Below, in pieces: positions 1 through 12,070 of a stretch of 64,000 nt of DNA. Source of the stretch: Symsagittifera roscoffensis (taxonomy: Eukaryota > Xenacoelomorpha > Acoela > Convolutidae); assembly GCF_963678635.1 (NCBI RefSeq), contig NC_087066.1:12198517-12262516 (forward strand), written 5' to 3'. The notes below the pieces were generated by a model. The model saw nothing but the letters and a program-made list of their open reading frames with translations. It did no database searches and was not told the origin of the DNA. Within the stretch, counting starts at the first letter, position 1, and every line of letters starts with the position of its first letter. A program made the position numbers and the translations under genes.

Positions 1-260
1 AATCGCCATTTTTAATGCAACAACGTGTCATACACGCAATAGTCGATTGACACTCACTAAAAAGATATAATCGAAGACTCTGGAAACGAGACGCGTATGC
101 GTTAAACTGCCTAATTGCGAGATTGAACGGAGCCGGAAGACTAGATAGCATATTCGGGACGAATCCGAACTCTTACGAGAAGGGGGAACAGAGAACAAAA
201 AAAAACAATCCTCTCAAAACTTGCCATTAGATCAAAAAAGCAAAATTATTGGAGTATTTC
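1..260. other. Unassigned leader DNA
   Basis: No coding segment, RNA gene or repeat was recognised in this stretch, apart from short A-runs near 200. Confidence 0.5.
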
Positions 261-562
261 AGCATAAAAACATGAAGGTTTACAATAAAGGCTAATTAAT
301 TGAAATTAACTCCATTTGACTAACGTGTATGCTGCAAAACTGCAGAGTAATTTGTAATTTATCCAATCGCATTGTACTTCACATGTTTTTTCCCTTAAAC
401 TCCATTTCTCAGCATAAAAACATGAAGGTTTACAATAAAGGCTAATTAATTGAAATTAACTCCATTTGACTAACGTGTATGCTGCGAAACTGCAGAGTAA
501 TTTATAATTTATCCAATCGCATTGTACTTCACATGTTTTTTTTCCCTTAAACTCCATTTCTC
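261..562. repeat. 150-bp tandem duplication, two copies
   Basis: The sequence starting 'agcataaaaacatgaagg' at 261 recurs at 411, giving a 150-bp period and two nearly identical units. Only a few substitutions and small T-run changes separate them, so the duplication is recent. Neither unit shows coding potential. Confidence 0.9.
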
Positions 563-884
563 AGCTCTCTTTTACTGGAAATCTTCTTATAACATTATAA
601 GACGATAAAAGTGTTCTCAAGAGGGACACGGTGGTCTTCAATTTGCCTTTTAAACCGGTTCGACTTCAATCTTTTTATTGATCCAATGAATATTTTTGTT
701 AGCATCTGGAATGCTCATTAGCATCTGAAAATCTCATTTTCAATTTTCTAATCTAAAATCCTCTTTTACTTCTAGCGATCACAATGACATTGCTTTCAGT
801 ACAGACTGCCTCAAGGCTTTTGTACCTTCCGTAGGAACTTTTGCACATATTTAAGGTAATAATAACGTTTTTGCTGTCTAAAAC
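563..884. other. Unassigned, probable decayed 5' part of the LINE
   Basis: No clear domain is readable. By position this should hold the N-terminal part of the LINE endonuclease, but I could not align it by eye. Confidence 0.3.
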
Positions 885-2460
885 CTTGGTGACTCCTACT
901 ACCCCACTATTAACTGGTTGACATTTAAATCTTCAAAATTTCAAAACTCGGCTTTTCATGAAGTCATGAGTGATTTATGTTTGACACAACATATCGATGT
1001 TCTAACGCATAAAAGCAACAATTTTCTTGATCTTCTGTTTAATAACAATAATGAAATATTCTGTTCTGAAGGACCTGACTTCTTCTCCGACCACTAACTA
1101 ATGTTCTTGAAATTTACAATTGTTGCAAGCAAAACTGATCCAAACTCTTCAATATCCATATGTTTTTTCAACCTACCAATCTTCAAATCAAATTTTCCAG
1201 CAATTTTTGATTTGATTAGCACTAACAGTCTTAATTATAACTCCTAGCCGCTAAAAGTGTGCAAACGTATGTGGGCTGCTTTTCACAACGTTTCATAAAA
1301 AACTTATGACTTACCGCTAACTTACTAATCTCACACATTTCATCAGCTCAATCAACGACAAACAAACCTGCAAAAACTTTCCAAATAGGGGTCATTACAC
1401 ATTTCGCTGAAAAACTATTTTAAAAATAAGTTCTCAGCTAAATAAAGAATTTTTTATTATCAATTTAACCAGATTGCAGCCGCGCAATGTTTTAGATTTC
1501 TGCATTGCTTTGCTTTTGATTCCCCTTATCCATCTACAAAGTACTCTTAAAACAAATTACTTATCAAGGACTCTGAAATTGAAAATGATTTCAATCAGAT
1601 TTTCAATTCAATTAATGGAAAAAAAATTGATGATAACATTCCGAAGTAAACTCAAGATACGGACATCTGCTTTTCTGACCGTCAGTTTCTTATTTTCGAA
1701 GTTGAACAACTGCCTAAAAGTTATAACGATTCTTCTCATATGGTTGCTGACAAAACTCCAATTACTGTTATTCATGATTCTGCCAGCCAATTGTTCCCAA
1801 TCGTTCATTATCTATTCCATTGGGTGAAAAAAAATTTGAATTGGGTGGGTATCAGGAAAATTTCTAATATCACTCCATTTCACAAGTCTGATTCTCGCTC
1901 AATAATTATCAAATTTATCCCAATCAAAATACTGCGTAAACTCTCTATCGATCTAGAGCGGATTTTGTTCAGTTTTATCTACCCCAAGATTTGTCATCTT
2001 ATTGATTGTCGTCCGCTTGGTTTAATGACAAAGAAAAGCACTGTTACTCAAATGATTTTTTACCTCGATGAAATATATCTGGCATCTGATTCAGCAGTTC
2101 TGTGTTTTTCAGTGTAATTCAATGTGAAAAAATATTTTGATTCTGTAGCCCACTTTTGATTTCTGACTTTGTTTCATTCTAACCTTGTTGTTGATTGTCA
2201 AACAAATAAAATTAGCCAAACGTTTTTTTCTTTAGCTGGACTTACCTCCAAAATCCTTCAATGTAGTGTTTTGAGGCCTCTACAATTTGTTAAAATTACT
2301 AATGACCTAACTCAAGCTAAAATAATGGGTCATAATTTCTCTTTGCTGATGATTAAAAAATCCTTCCCGCAGCGTCCCACTCACATTCAACAAGATCTTG
2401 ATTCCTTTTTATATTGGTTAATTGCAAATAAACTAATTTTTCATCCCTTCGGATGAAAAT
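885..2460 (+). pseudogene. LINE (non-LTR retrotransposon) endonuclease-reverse transcriptase relic
   Basis: Frames in this stretch read as the C-terminal part of an apurinic-type endonuclease followed by a reverse transcriptase. At about 885-1100 the frame gives 'YYPTINWLTFKSS', then 'LTQHIDVLTHKSNNFLDLL' and 'FFSDH', resembling the endonuclease GD-N-P-W and SDH motifs of CR1/jockey-type LINEs. At 1740-2117 one frame gives reverse transcriptase text such as 'PKICHLIDCRPLGLMTKKST'; at 2169-2456 it gives 'VLRPLQFVKITNDLTQA'. The catalytic Phe-Ala-Asp-Asp is present at 2342-2353 but in a different frame from its neighbours and next to a stop. Several frameshifts and stops make it inactive. The family is assigned from motif order; the exact clade is uncertain. 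Confidence 0.75.
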
Positions 2461-3552
2461 TTTTATCTTTGGAAGTCTTCATTTCAAATCAGTTCTCTAG
2501 TGGCAATTTTTTACTTGATTGTTATCAACTAAACTAAATTGTCACAAGCTTTTTCTTCTTAATTTAGCAAAAACGTTCATCCGTGTTCATTTTTCCCAAG
2601 ACGCAATTTATCTTTCAACGTTCTATTTCTAAGAAAATAGTGCTTGATACGTCACGATTTCTTTTTCTACTGCTATATGGCACTCAAGTATGAAACTTTT
2701 CTTCTACTAGTTGAAAGAAACTTGGAAAGTTCCAGGCTAAAGTAGTTCGCTAGTTTTCTTAAAAACAATCATATATTTCAGCCTTGAGAAACCTTTGATT
2801 ACTCCCCATCAGTTTCCGATTAAGTAAAGCTGACTTGGTCCTTCTTTATAAACTTTGCAACAGCATTGTGGACGTTGACCAGTCTCTTTCATTGAAGGAA
2901 CCATCAACAAGATCTTCAACAATGGGATTTTCCAGCATTCCAAGCAATATTGGTCCATTCCTTTTTATATTGGTCCATTGCAAATAAAATAAATTTTCAT
3001 CCCTTCGAATGAAAATTTTTATCTTTGGAAGTCTTCATTTCAAATCAGTTCTCTAATGGCAATTTTTTACTTGATTGTTATCAACTAAACTAAATTGTCA
3101 TAAGCTTTTTCTTCTTAATTTAGCAAAAACGTTCATCCGTGTTCATTTTTCCCAAGACGCAATTTATCTTTCAACGTTCTATTTCTAAGAAAATAGTGCT
3201 TGATACGTCACGATTTCTTTTTCTACTGCTATATGGCACTCAAGTATGAAACTTTTCTTCTACTAGTTGAAAGAAACTTGGAAAGTTCCAGGCTAAAGTA
3301 GTTCGCTAGTTTTCTTAAAAACAATCATATATTTCAGCCTTGAGAAACCTTTGATTACTCCCCATCAGTTTCCGATTAAGTAAAGCTGACTTGGTCCTTC
3401 TTTATAAACTTTGCAACAGCATTGTGGACGTTGACCAGTCTCTTTCATTGAAGGAACCATCAACAAGATCTTCAACAATGGGATTTTCCAGCATTCCAAG
3501 CAATATTGGTCCATTCCTTTTTATATTGGTCCATTGCAAATAAAATAAATTT
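2441..3552 (+). repeat. Tandem copies of LINE 3' segment (556-bp units)
   Basis: The anchor 'tcatcccttcg' occurs at 2441, 2997 and 3553, so two 556-bp units follow each other. Each holds the C-terminal part of the LINE ORF; the text around 2880 and 3430 reads 'VDVDQSLSFKEPSTRSS' in one frame. Both units end with an abnormal join, 'caagcaatattggtccattc', where the 3' end of one unit runs into the reverse transcriptase segment of the next. Units one and two are almost identical, implying recent unequal exchange. Confidence 0.85.
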
Positions 3553-5820
3553 TCATCCCTTCGAATGAAAAATTTTATCTTTTGAAGTCATCATTTCAAA
3601 TCAGTTCTCTAGTGGCAATTTTATACTTGATTGTTATCAACTAAATTAAAATGTCATAAGCTTATTCTTCTTAATTTAGCGAAAATGTTTATCCGTGTTC
3701 ATTTTTCTAAGACGCAATTTACCTTTCAACGTTCTATTTCTAAGAAAATAGTGCTTCATACGTCACGTCTTCTTTATTTATTGCTATATGGCTCACAAGT
3801 ATGAAACTTTTCCTTTACTAATTGAAAGAAACTTGGAACGTTCCAGGCTAATGTAGTTCGCTAATTTTCTTACAAACAATCCTATGTTTCAGCCTTGAGA
3901 AACCTTTGATTACTCCCCATCAGTTTCCGATTAAGTAAAGCTGACATGGTCCTTCTTTGTAAACTTTGCAACAGCATCGTGGACGTTGACCAGTCTCTTT
4001 CATTGAAGGAACCATCAACGAGATCTTCATCAATGGGATTTTCCAGCATTCCAAGCACAAAGATTTTGAGTTTCAATAGGAGCTCCTAGGTGAGGGCTAG
4101 AAGATGTGTAAACTAGCTCATGCATGTATCACCTCAAATTCAAAGTATACTCAAGTTCAGTTTCAAGTTCAACTGTTACCAATCATGGCGACTTTGTGCC
4201 TTTTTCGACTACTTATTTTAAATATTTAAATTCCAATTTTATCATGGGTTGTCCATATTGTCATAATTAATTTCTTCAACTCGAGTTCGCTTATAAAAAG
4301 AGCTAAAAAAAACTGAAACTGTTATATTCAGCCCTAAAATATTCAAAGAAATTGTAATGTAACATTCACCAAAAATTTACAAAGCGTCGGAAAGTACGAG
4401 CAAACGCTAATGACGACTAGCTGGCGTTACTTTGAAAAAAGTTGTTTAATTTGAAATTTTCTGAGATCGGTCTTATGAAGTTGTCCTTTTTCTGAGGAAC
4501 TTTTAGAAAAGAACCCCGAAATCCTTCAAGGTAGTATACTGGGACCTCTACTATTTGTTATAATAACTAATGACCTAACTCAAGCAAAAAAATGTGTCAT
4601 AATTTCTCTTTGCCGATGATTAAAAAATCCTTCTCTCAGCGCGTCGCCCACTCTCATTCAACAGGATCTTGATTCCTTTTTAAATTGGTCCATTGCAAAT
4701 AAAATAAATTTTCATCCCTTCGAATGAAAAATTTTTTCTTTTGAAGTTGTCATTTCAAATCAGTTCTCTAGTGGCAATTTTAGAATTGATTGTTATCAAC
4801 TAAATTAAATTGTCATAAACTTATTCTTCTTAATTTAGCGAAAATGTTTATCCGTGTTCATTTTTCTAAGACGCAATTTACCTTTCAACGTTCTACTTCT
4901 AAGAAAATAGTGCTTCATACGTCACGTCTTCTTTATTTATTGCTATATGGCTCACAAGTATGAAACTTTTCCTTTACTAATTGAAAGAAACTTGGAACGT
5001 TTCAGGCTAATGTAGTTCGCTAATTTTCTTACAAACAATCCTATGTTTCAGCCTTGAGAAACCTTTGATTACTCCCCATCAGTTTCCGATTAAGTAAAGC
5101 TGACATGGTCCTTCTTTGTAAACTTTGCAACAGCATCGTGGACGTTGACCAGTCTCTTTCATTGAAGGAACCATCAACGAGATCTTCAACAATGGGATTT
5201 TCCAGCATTCCAAGCACAAAGATTTTGAGTTTCAATAGGAGCTACTAGGTGAGGGCTAGAAGATGTGTAAACTAGCTCATGCATGTATCACCTCAAATTC
5301 AAAGTATACTCAAGTTCGTTTTCAAGTTCAACTATTACCAATCATGGCGACTTTGTGCCTTTTTCGACTACTTATTTTAAATATTTAAATTCCAATTTTA
5401 TCATGGATTGTCCATATTGTCATAATTAAATTCTTCAATTCGAGTTCGCTTATAAAAAGAGCTAAAAAAACTGAAACTGTTATATTCAGCCCTAAAATAT
5501 TCAAAGAAATTGTAATGTAACATTCACCAAAAATTTACAAAGCGTCGGAAAATAGGAGCAAACGCTAATGACGACTAGCTGGCGTCACTTTGAAAAAGGT
5601 GTTATATTTGAAATTTTCTGAGATCGGTCTTAAAAAGTTGTTTTTTTTTCTTAGAACTTTTAGAAAACAACTCCGTGATTTGCCTTTCATTGGTTCTAAC
5701 TCATTGCGAATGCAGTATGAGACTCACCTAACAATTTACAAACGTGATTCATACCTGAGAAACGTAGCAGTAAATCCCTGCCAAAAACTTTTTAAAAACC
5801 GCCCAAAATATTCTAATTAG
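3553..5820 (+). repeat. Tandem copies of LINE 3' segment (1159-bp units)
   Basis: The same LINE segment appears again at 3553 and 4712, now with a 1159-bp period because the units continue past the break used in the 556-bp units. The join contains another reverse transcriptase piece at about 4505-4640, with 'GSILGPLLFVIITNDLTQA' and a Phe-Ala-Asp-Asp in a shifted frame. The last unit ends in an open stretch at 5590-5820 (76 codons) with text such as 'LRMQYETHLTIYKRDSYLRN', which I do not recognise. The short minus-strand open frames at 3882-4076 and 5041-5235 are shadows of this repeat. Confidence 0.8.
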
Positions 5821-6693
5821 GGGCAGTCTTAACAGGCTGAAAATCAACTGGCTAGGACCGAGACGTTGAAAAACACGTAAGATTAAAGTTTCTGACGTAA
5901 GCCAGTTGTCAATAGGGTCTTTTTTCAATTTCCGCCGCTGTGTAATTTCTGGTCTAATGTAACCTAGCTGTTTTTATGGGGCTCTTGTAAGAGCTTGCTT
6001 ACGGCATCACAATTATGATCAGCGAACGTTTTTGCGATGGACCCTCCGCTCCAAACAAGTGATCGAGTTAAGGGCCTTAATGTCTTGTATCGGGGTAGCC
6101 GAAAGACTCGTATCCTCCGACTTGATTTAGCTTTTTAACATAGTTAAGAACAAAAAACTTTTTGGGAGGCAGCGTGTGAATTGAGAAGTCAAGAACCCAC
6201 TACTTCATTGCTCTGGGACCAGGAACAAACAAACAGAAAGCAAAAATTAAATAAAAATGGTGTACAACTACAACAAAAATGAAAACTATTTTACCTTGAA
6301 GCACAGAAATAAAAAAACAAAGAAATAATTTTAAAAAAACAGTTTGTATATTCTTCCCGAATAAGATGCAATTCGACTTTCTTAACAGTTTTTTGTTTCA
6401 GATTGGTATATATCGTTTCTGAAAGATAAATCAATTGTCTTAAGTGTTTGTGGAGCCGTTTGTTGAGTGGTGTCCGAGTATTTAAGAACGTTTACCAGTG
6501 ATCGGAAGGTAGTATAGCAAGTGGACAGACGTGCACCGGACACAGCAGGGAAAACCACGGTTAACATCCACAGAGAAAAGTGTCTGCACAGCGAAGTGCT
6601 GCGTAGTTCAACCCCACTAATAGAAGAATTTGCGCAAACTCAAAAAAGTGGAGAAAAAGGCAATTTTTGATTGAAACTTTGTGCTTTTCTGAT
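5821..6693. other. No gene recognised
   Basis: There is one open stretch of about 45 codons around 5980-6125 on the plus strand with charged text (for example 'RWTLRSKQVIELRALMSC'), but no start, splice signals or family match could be supported. The rest is AT-rich without visible repeats. Confidence 0.4.
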
Positions 6694-7029
6694 CTATATG
6701 TTTGAGAGGTCAAAAATTAGGGTTTTTTTCAGATAAAGTGATAAATTTGTTGCGCTATAAAGTTTGTTTGAAGCAACCGGTTTTGAAGCAACCCTCCCAT
6801 TAGCCCTGAAAATTGAGATAGACTTGTTAGGATCAGAAAAGGCAGGATTTGAAGGGTCCAATATTGATAGTTCTTGACCGAATTTTGATTTCTTAACCAA
6901 TTTTAGTCCATTTTTTTTGCATTGTTGCAGCGCAGTGATGTCAATAGCTACTGCACTGATTTCAAATAACTTCCAGCGGTTTGAACAGGAATTGTAAAAC
7001 AACTTTCTGAAAACCAAATTGACAAACAC
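6694..7029 (-). pseudogene. Possible BEL/Pao pre-integrase fragment
   Basis: An uninterrupted frame of 111 codons. Its middle reads 'LSILDPSNPAFSDPNKS' followed by 'ISIFRANGRVA'. This spacing, L-x-P-F-x-D then I-x-R-x-x-GR, resembles the segment that precedes the zinc-binding domain of BEL/Pao and related integrases. The intact BEL/Pao frame at 63019-63993 has the comparable text 'YSPFIGPAGIIRSTGRIV'. The His and Cys zinc ligands expected afterwards are missing, so at best this is a short relic. The match is by eye and weak. Confidence 0.3.
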
Positions 7030-7309
7030 GTTCTTGCTAGTTTCCCAAAGGCCACCAAACCAATCGGGATACTTTTGGTACCAATAGTTGAAGTTTGCAC
7101 AGCTTTTCCTGATCCGTAACAGTTTTTAAGTTATTAGACTTCAGTAGAAAAAAAATATATATAAAAACTTCGATTCGGGGGGTTTAAAAGTTGAGGAACT
7201 CACTGGACGGTCGAAATTTTTGTTCAATATAACTTTTTAATCTAGAAGGAAGGTTGAACGGTTAATGAAAATCTTCAAAATACAAAATGAACGCCCTAAG
7301 AACGGCGGG
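7030..7309. other. No gene recognised
   Basis: AT-rich spacer with no supported feature. Confidence 0.4.
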
Positions 7310-7640
7310 ATATGTACTCACCGAAGTAACCATTCAAGGAAAGTTTTTCTCTGAAAAGAAAACTTCAAAGCCAAGCAAGTCTGTACTAGAGCGTTTTGAC
7401 ACTATCCGGAGACGGCTTCGAGGTGAAAATTAAGACTTCTAAAAATTAAGACACCCTCCAAAGTAACCGTCCGAAGTTACTTTTATCACTTAGGTACCCT
7501 CCTAAGTCATCAAAAGGAAGCCTTTGAACTAACCCTCCGAAGTAACTCAAGCCTCTTAGATACTTTCCTAAAAAAACTTTTAGAGCACTCTCCGAAGTAA
7601 ATTGAACTCACCTAAAATACCTAAGAAGTGAAACGGAAGG
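7310..7640. repeat. Degenerate scattered motif CTCCGAAGTAA
   Basis: Variants of 'CTCCGAAGTAAC' recur at irregular intervals of roughly 20-80 bp, for example near 7320, 7458, 7470, 7535 and 7590. This looks like an old, decayed minisatellite or amplified motif. No coding frame accompanies it. Confidence 0.5.
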
Positions 7641-8283
7641 TTGATTGAAAGGACTTATTAGGGATCAACAGACAAGCTGTCCAGAGATTCGCGACCAAAT
7701 TTGGATTTTAAATGGGCTGCATCAATAGTATTACAACAATTTTTTTTGAATCGTGATTTTGGTTGTGTGGTTGTCTTGAGCTACATAGTAGGGCAGCTGG
7801 GACACTCCGCGACACATAGAAGAAGGCCTGGGTGAGCGTAATAAGTGCGAACCACCTACTTGAGAAGAAAATTTTTTGTCTGTAAATCTCGTGCACTTGG
7901 ACTGTCCTGGTGTGGGAGAGCTTTTGCCTCGATTAGACCTAGCGTGTGTTTTTCGATCAGAGGTTGCCTTGAGATATTAAAAAGGAAGCAGGTGCAGCCG
8001 CAGTACAAATCAAAGATAAAAAAGGCCTCGACGAGTGCGATAGCAACCAGTCACTCGCTTGAGACGAGACAATCCTGGACTTCGATCATTTGGGTTGCCC
8101 CAATTGAGGGAAGTCTTTTTCTCTAAGATTAGGTTTTACTCATTTTTTTTACAAATTACTCTGCTGCTGTTTTATAGTAAAAATGTTTGATTCTAATTCT
8201 AGCTGTGATTTCATAACTCTACGGCGTTAATTTTATATTGATACTAGAGATTGCGGTTACTTAAAGTGTGTGTACTTTTTTAA
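7641..8283. other. No gene recognised
   Basis: The segment 7845-8126 is relatively GC-rich and open on the plus strand (93 codons, rich in Ser, Lys and Arg) without any recognisable domain. Overlapping open frames on the other strand make a real gene doubtful. Confidence 0.35.
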
Positions 8284-8343
8284 ATAGTGTGTCATTTTAT
8301 AGTGTGTCATTCTATAGCGTGTCAGAATTGTAGTGTGTCAAAA
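8284..8343. repeat. 15-bp tandem repeat, about four units
   Basis: Four imperfect copies of a unit close to 'ATAGTGTGTCATTTT' stand head to tail. The last two have drifted. Confidence 0.8.
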
Positions 8344-9799
8344 ATCTTTTGTGTGCGTGGTTGAAATCCCCATTTTTACAAACTTTAAGTAGTGAACAAA
8401 TTAACCCTTGTGAATAGATTTGTTGTTTGTTTTTGACATCATGTTTTAGCAAAAAAAAAACTCGTTAATCAATCATGAAAAAATAATCTTTAGAAAATGG
8501 GGGAGGGGGAGTGGAAAAGAGACCGTTCAAATTTTGTCTTTTTTGAAATAATTTCTGAATAGTTCTAGAAAAAAAATTTATTGGTAAGCCATTTTAATTG
8601 ATAATAACTAATTTTGAACTTTCTTGCTTGAAAAACTTGTAGCCTTATAATCCATTTCAATCAACTAAATGATTGAAAAGGATTTTAAGGTTACAAGTTT
8701 TCAAAGCAAAAAAAATCAATAAAAGTAGATTATTATTGATTATAAAGATTGACCGATTAAGTAAATATTTTTCTAAAATTAATCAGAGATGTGCAAATGA
8801 TTTTCACTAAAACCAAAAGTTGAGCGGGACTATTTTCCACTCCTTTTCGCCCAATTATCAAAGTTTCTTTTTTCATAAAAAGACTGCGACAAAATTTTAG
8901 ACTGATAGAACAATTTTTTTAGAAAAAGGATTGTATGCAGACATCGTTGAATAAGCAATAAATTTTTAATTAATATTCACCTTCATTGTCTTTTGTGTTT
9001 TTCCAATTGTGCAGTTAACTTTTCAATTGTCCGTTATTGTTGTTGATTGTGCTCTTGAATTTCAATTTCAATTGCCCGTTTTCTAACTCCCTGGATAAAA
9101 AATCACGTTTTTTTTCAGGAGGTACATAATCATAAGTTTCCGAGATAATCAGTTGTCTCGTTTTTTATCATTTTTCTGACTAGTAGAAAAACTAAAGTCA
9201 CAAATCTTTTTGCGAAGATTTGTTGCATTTTGTTGGATATTTTTTGAAGGTTTTGCTTCGTACTTCAATGTGCACGGATTTTTTTACAGAAATCGGTTAT
9301 TAGCGGTTTTATTTTTAAGTTCAATAAGAGTCAGGCATCTTTTTTTGAATGCTCAAAACCAACTTTTCTAGCAACTCTATAAAAAACGTTCTTTTTCTCG
9401 TTTTTCTAGTTCCAATTTCAATTTCATTGTTGCTAATTCTTGAGGGTCATGCTCAAGAACTTCTCTTGTATCAGAAATCGTGCGACGTTCAGCTTTACCT
9501 GTGTGTTTGAGAAGCTTAAGTGTTTTGGGCTAAACTGAACTGTTGATTTAGAGCGGTCAAATTTTGTAAAATGTAATTCACAGCGGAAAAATAGAACTCT
9601 AAATGCAGCTTTCGCAAGGCATTTTGTCACCTAAAATCGTTTTAAGCATAACAAGTTCTTGAAATATCAGTAGTATAGAAGTGATTGTTCAATACTTCGG
9701 ACTCAAAATTCAAAAAAATTGGAAAATTAGCATCCTTTTTTTGTTTTCATTGAGTCCAATAATTGATCATTCTCCAGATAACTAGTTTTTTTCCTGCTG
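8344..9799. other. No gene recognised; one possible transposon end
   Basis: AT-rich DNA. At about 8500-8525 'gggggagtggaaaagagacc' resembles the right end of the GGCTCTTTT miniature transposons, but no matching left end or target duplication was found. The 65-codon minus frame at 9433-9630 shows no known domain. Confidence 0.4.
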
Positions 9800-10330
9800 A
9801 TTTTTTCGTCATTGCCCAAAAAATTTTGCGTAGATTTTACTTTGACAACACGTTTGGCTTTCTAGTGGCGGTCTTGTATACGATCAGTAAATATGTTGGT
9901 TTAGCTAACTGAACGTTAAATACACAGTTATACTGGATAGTTTTCCAATTTACATCTCTGAACAATTTTACAGGCAAAAAAATCAGACAAAATTTCATTT
10001 CTATTTTAGCTTTAAGGGAACTTAAAAATGTGTTAGTCATTTACTTGTCCTTTTTGATTGATTTATTTAAATGTAACTGGAAAAATAATTGTTTCATTTG
10101 ACTGTTTTCTAGATTTCAATTTTTATAGTAAAGATTTTTTTATCATTGTCCTAAAAACATTGCTAAGAGTTTACTGTCGGACATTGTGCAGGCCTTCTCG
10201 TGGTGATCCTGTATATGATCAGCAAATATGCTGTTCTAGCCAAATGCACTTTAAAAATACATATATACCGGATTTTTTTAGCTAATTGCAACTGTTTAAC
10301 AGTTTTGTAAGCAAAACAATACGACAACAA
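9800..10330. repeat. Diverged tandem duplication, about 315-bp period
   Basis: A segment at about 9808-10010 and another at about 10130-10325 share an ordered series of matches: 'tcattg', 'gatcagcaaatatg' against 'gatcagtaaatatg', a following T-G-rich block, and a closing 'aggcaaaaaaat' against 'taagcaaaac'. The copies have drifted strongly, so the event is old. No coding frame is conserved between them. Confidence 0.55.
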
Positions 10331-10568
10331 GATTGAATTCTTGGTGAAGTTTTGTTTGTGTTTGACTTTAATTTGATCGATTCGATTTTTTGTTTAGTTT
10401 TTGTGTTCGACCCGCATTGACATAAAGCGTAATGTTCAGATTTGCAGACTTATGTTTAAACTTTGCAGATTTTGACCTGCGTGGCGACTTCAAAATTTCG
10501 GTCCCCATGCGGATCGATTCAGACTAATTATAACTGAACATAAAACCACGACTCCGTTTTACCGACTG

Positions 10569-10787
10569 ATGTTCAGACTTTGTAGACTATACGTTCAGAC
10601 TTTGCAGACTTATGTTTAGACTTTGCAGACGTATAATCAGACTTTGCAGACTTATGTTCAGACTTTGCAGACTTATGTTCAGACTTTGCAGACTCATAAT
10701 CAGTATTTGCAGACTTATGTTCAGACTTTGCAGACTTATGTTCAGACTTTGCAGACTTATGTTCCGACTTTGCAGACTTTGCAGACG
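10569..10787. repeat. 21-bp minisatellite (about ten units)
   Basis: Units close to 'TTATGTTCAGACTTTGCAGAC' repeat about ten times. Three units carry 'ATAATC' in place of 'ATGTTC', and the last is shortened. Because 21 is a multiple of three, every frame without a stop stays open; the minus strand gives a repeating seven-residue 'KSAKSEH' text over 10573-10929. Related single units occur just upstream at 10430-10470. No start, intron signal or flanking domain supports a real protein. Confidence 0.95.
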
Positions 10788-10887
10788 TCGCATTGCCTGC
10801 AAACCTCCTATTTGTTGGGCAGATAAAACAAATAGAATGCAATGTTAAGCTTCTCAGTTTTAAAATCCATACAATATTTGTTTCAAT

Positions 10888-11230
10888 AGAACAAAACGAG
10901 GCCAAAAAGTGCACTGGATAGGTGCACAAATGGGTGCTTGTAGATCACTGGAATCCAGAGCCGAGTCTTTGAACTTGTTAAGAAGGTAATGAATTCCATG
11001 ACTAAGTGGATTCCGCGCTCATGTGTCTGTAGCGTAAACATTGTCGATACGTTAGCTTTTTCGCGTTTTTCATAACAAAAGAAACAACCATTTTTTCCCG
11101 GAGACTGCAAACGTAAGCGAATTCCACTTGCATTTTGCGGATTTCGTCCATTTCGCTGATTCGGAACCCTAGCTATTTTCATTTGTTGCAAAACCCGCGA
11201 AAAAACTAATGTGCCGACATAGTTTAAAGA
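10888..11230 (+). repeat. Dispersed 'GGAATCC' repeat, diverged copy
   Basis: This stretch matches 48680-48870 in order: 'gaggcca', 'cactggatagg', 'gcacaa', 'ctggaatccaca/g', 'aagtggattccgcg', and later 'gtgccgacat'. Other copies of the family lie near 31.4-31.7 kb and at 61.9-62.0 kb. The family consists of short 'GTAAGTGGAATCC' style blocks in both orientations and has no coding frame. Confidence 0.6.
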
Positions 11231-11865
11231 ACAAGTTTTTTGCGCCGAATCCACGAAAATTTTTGTCGAGGGTAACCTTGCACTTGTTAGAAAAAGTTTC
11301 CAGAGTTGTCTCTGGGTTTCTGTGCACAGCTTGGCCTCGTAATGCAAGTACGGTGTCTCAGCCTTATTGGTTGAAAATTAATTTTGGAAATTAGTCTAGA
11401 ACTAGCGTATCTCGGTCGCGATAGTCGAAATTTTGTCACGGTATGGTAAAAAACATGTTTTTAAAAAAATTGATACAAAATTTATATTTCAAGAACAAAA
11501 ACTCCAAGCAACCGGAAAAAATGCAAAAAATGGGAGGTTGATACATCAATTTGAATAATTTTCTTGATAATGGAAGTTTTTGAAATTTTGAAGTTGCGGG
11601 CGTTAGTGGTAACAAAAACAAGCCTTTTAAATAGACAAGAAGTAAGGTATTCTGGTTCCGGTGAACTTGTAATTTCAGTTTTTCTTAACTAGCTCAAGGA
11701 AGTCATGATACTTTGAGTTTTTCAACAGATTTGTTCGTCTTATATTTCATCGTTATATCACGCGTTTAGCCACAGCTAATCGGAAAACACCTATCAGGAA
11801 AAAAGTCATTTGAAAACGGGGTGGAATGAGCCATTTCCTGGCTTTTTTCCTCCTAATAAGTCTGC
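11231..11865. other. No gene recognised
   Basis: AT-rich spacer. The overlapping short open frames on both strands show no domain or splice support. Confidence 0.4.
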
Positions 11866-11955
11866 ATGTCAATTTTCATGACAATCGGACAATGTGAGCA
11901 GAATTTTGAATTATACAAATTTGCCGGTGGGGGGAAAGGAAAAAGAGCCCATGTC
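11866..11955 (-). mobile_element. Fragment of B-type miniature transposon
   Basis: The segment ends in 'ggggggaaaggaaaaagagcc', the terminal inverted repeat of the B family described at 12342. It contains the inner B text 'cattttcatgacaatcggac' style sequence in inverted orientation. The other end is missing, so this is a truncated copy. Confidence 0.7.
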
Positions 11956-12070
11956 CGAACTGTTCTATAAGTCAACCAAAATAAGGCTTTTTCAAAATGT
12001 TTTTTTCTTTAATTGTCTTTTCCACTTGGTTTAGGCGTTATTTTATCCTGTGATATGAGTTCATTCACAT

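Noticed and set aside
10573-10929. 118-codon minus-strand protein with seven-residue repeats
   Set aside because: It is the reading of a 21-bp minisatellite, without conserved flanks or start evidence.
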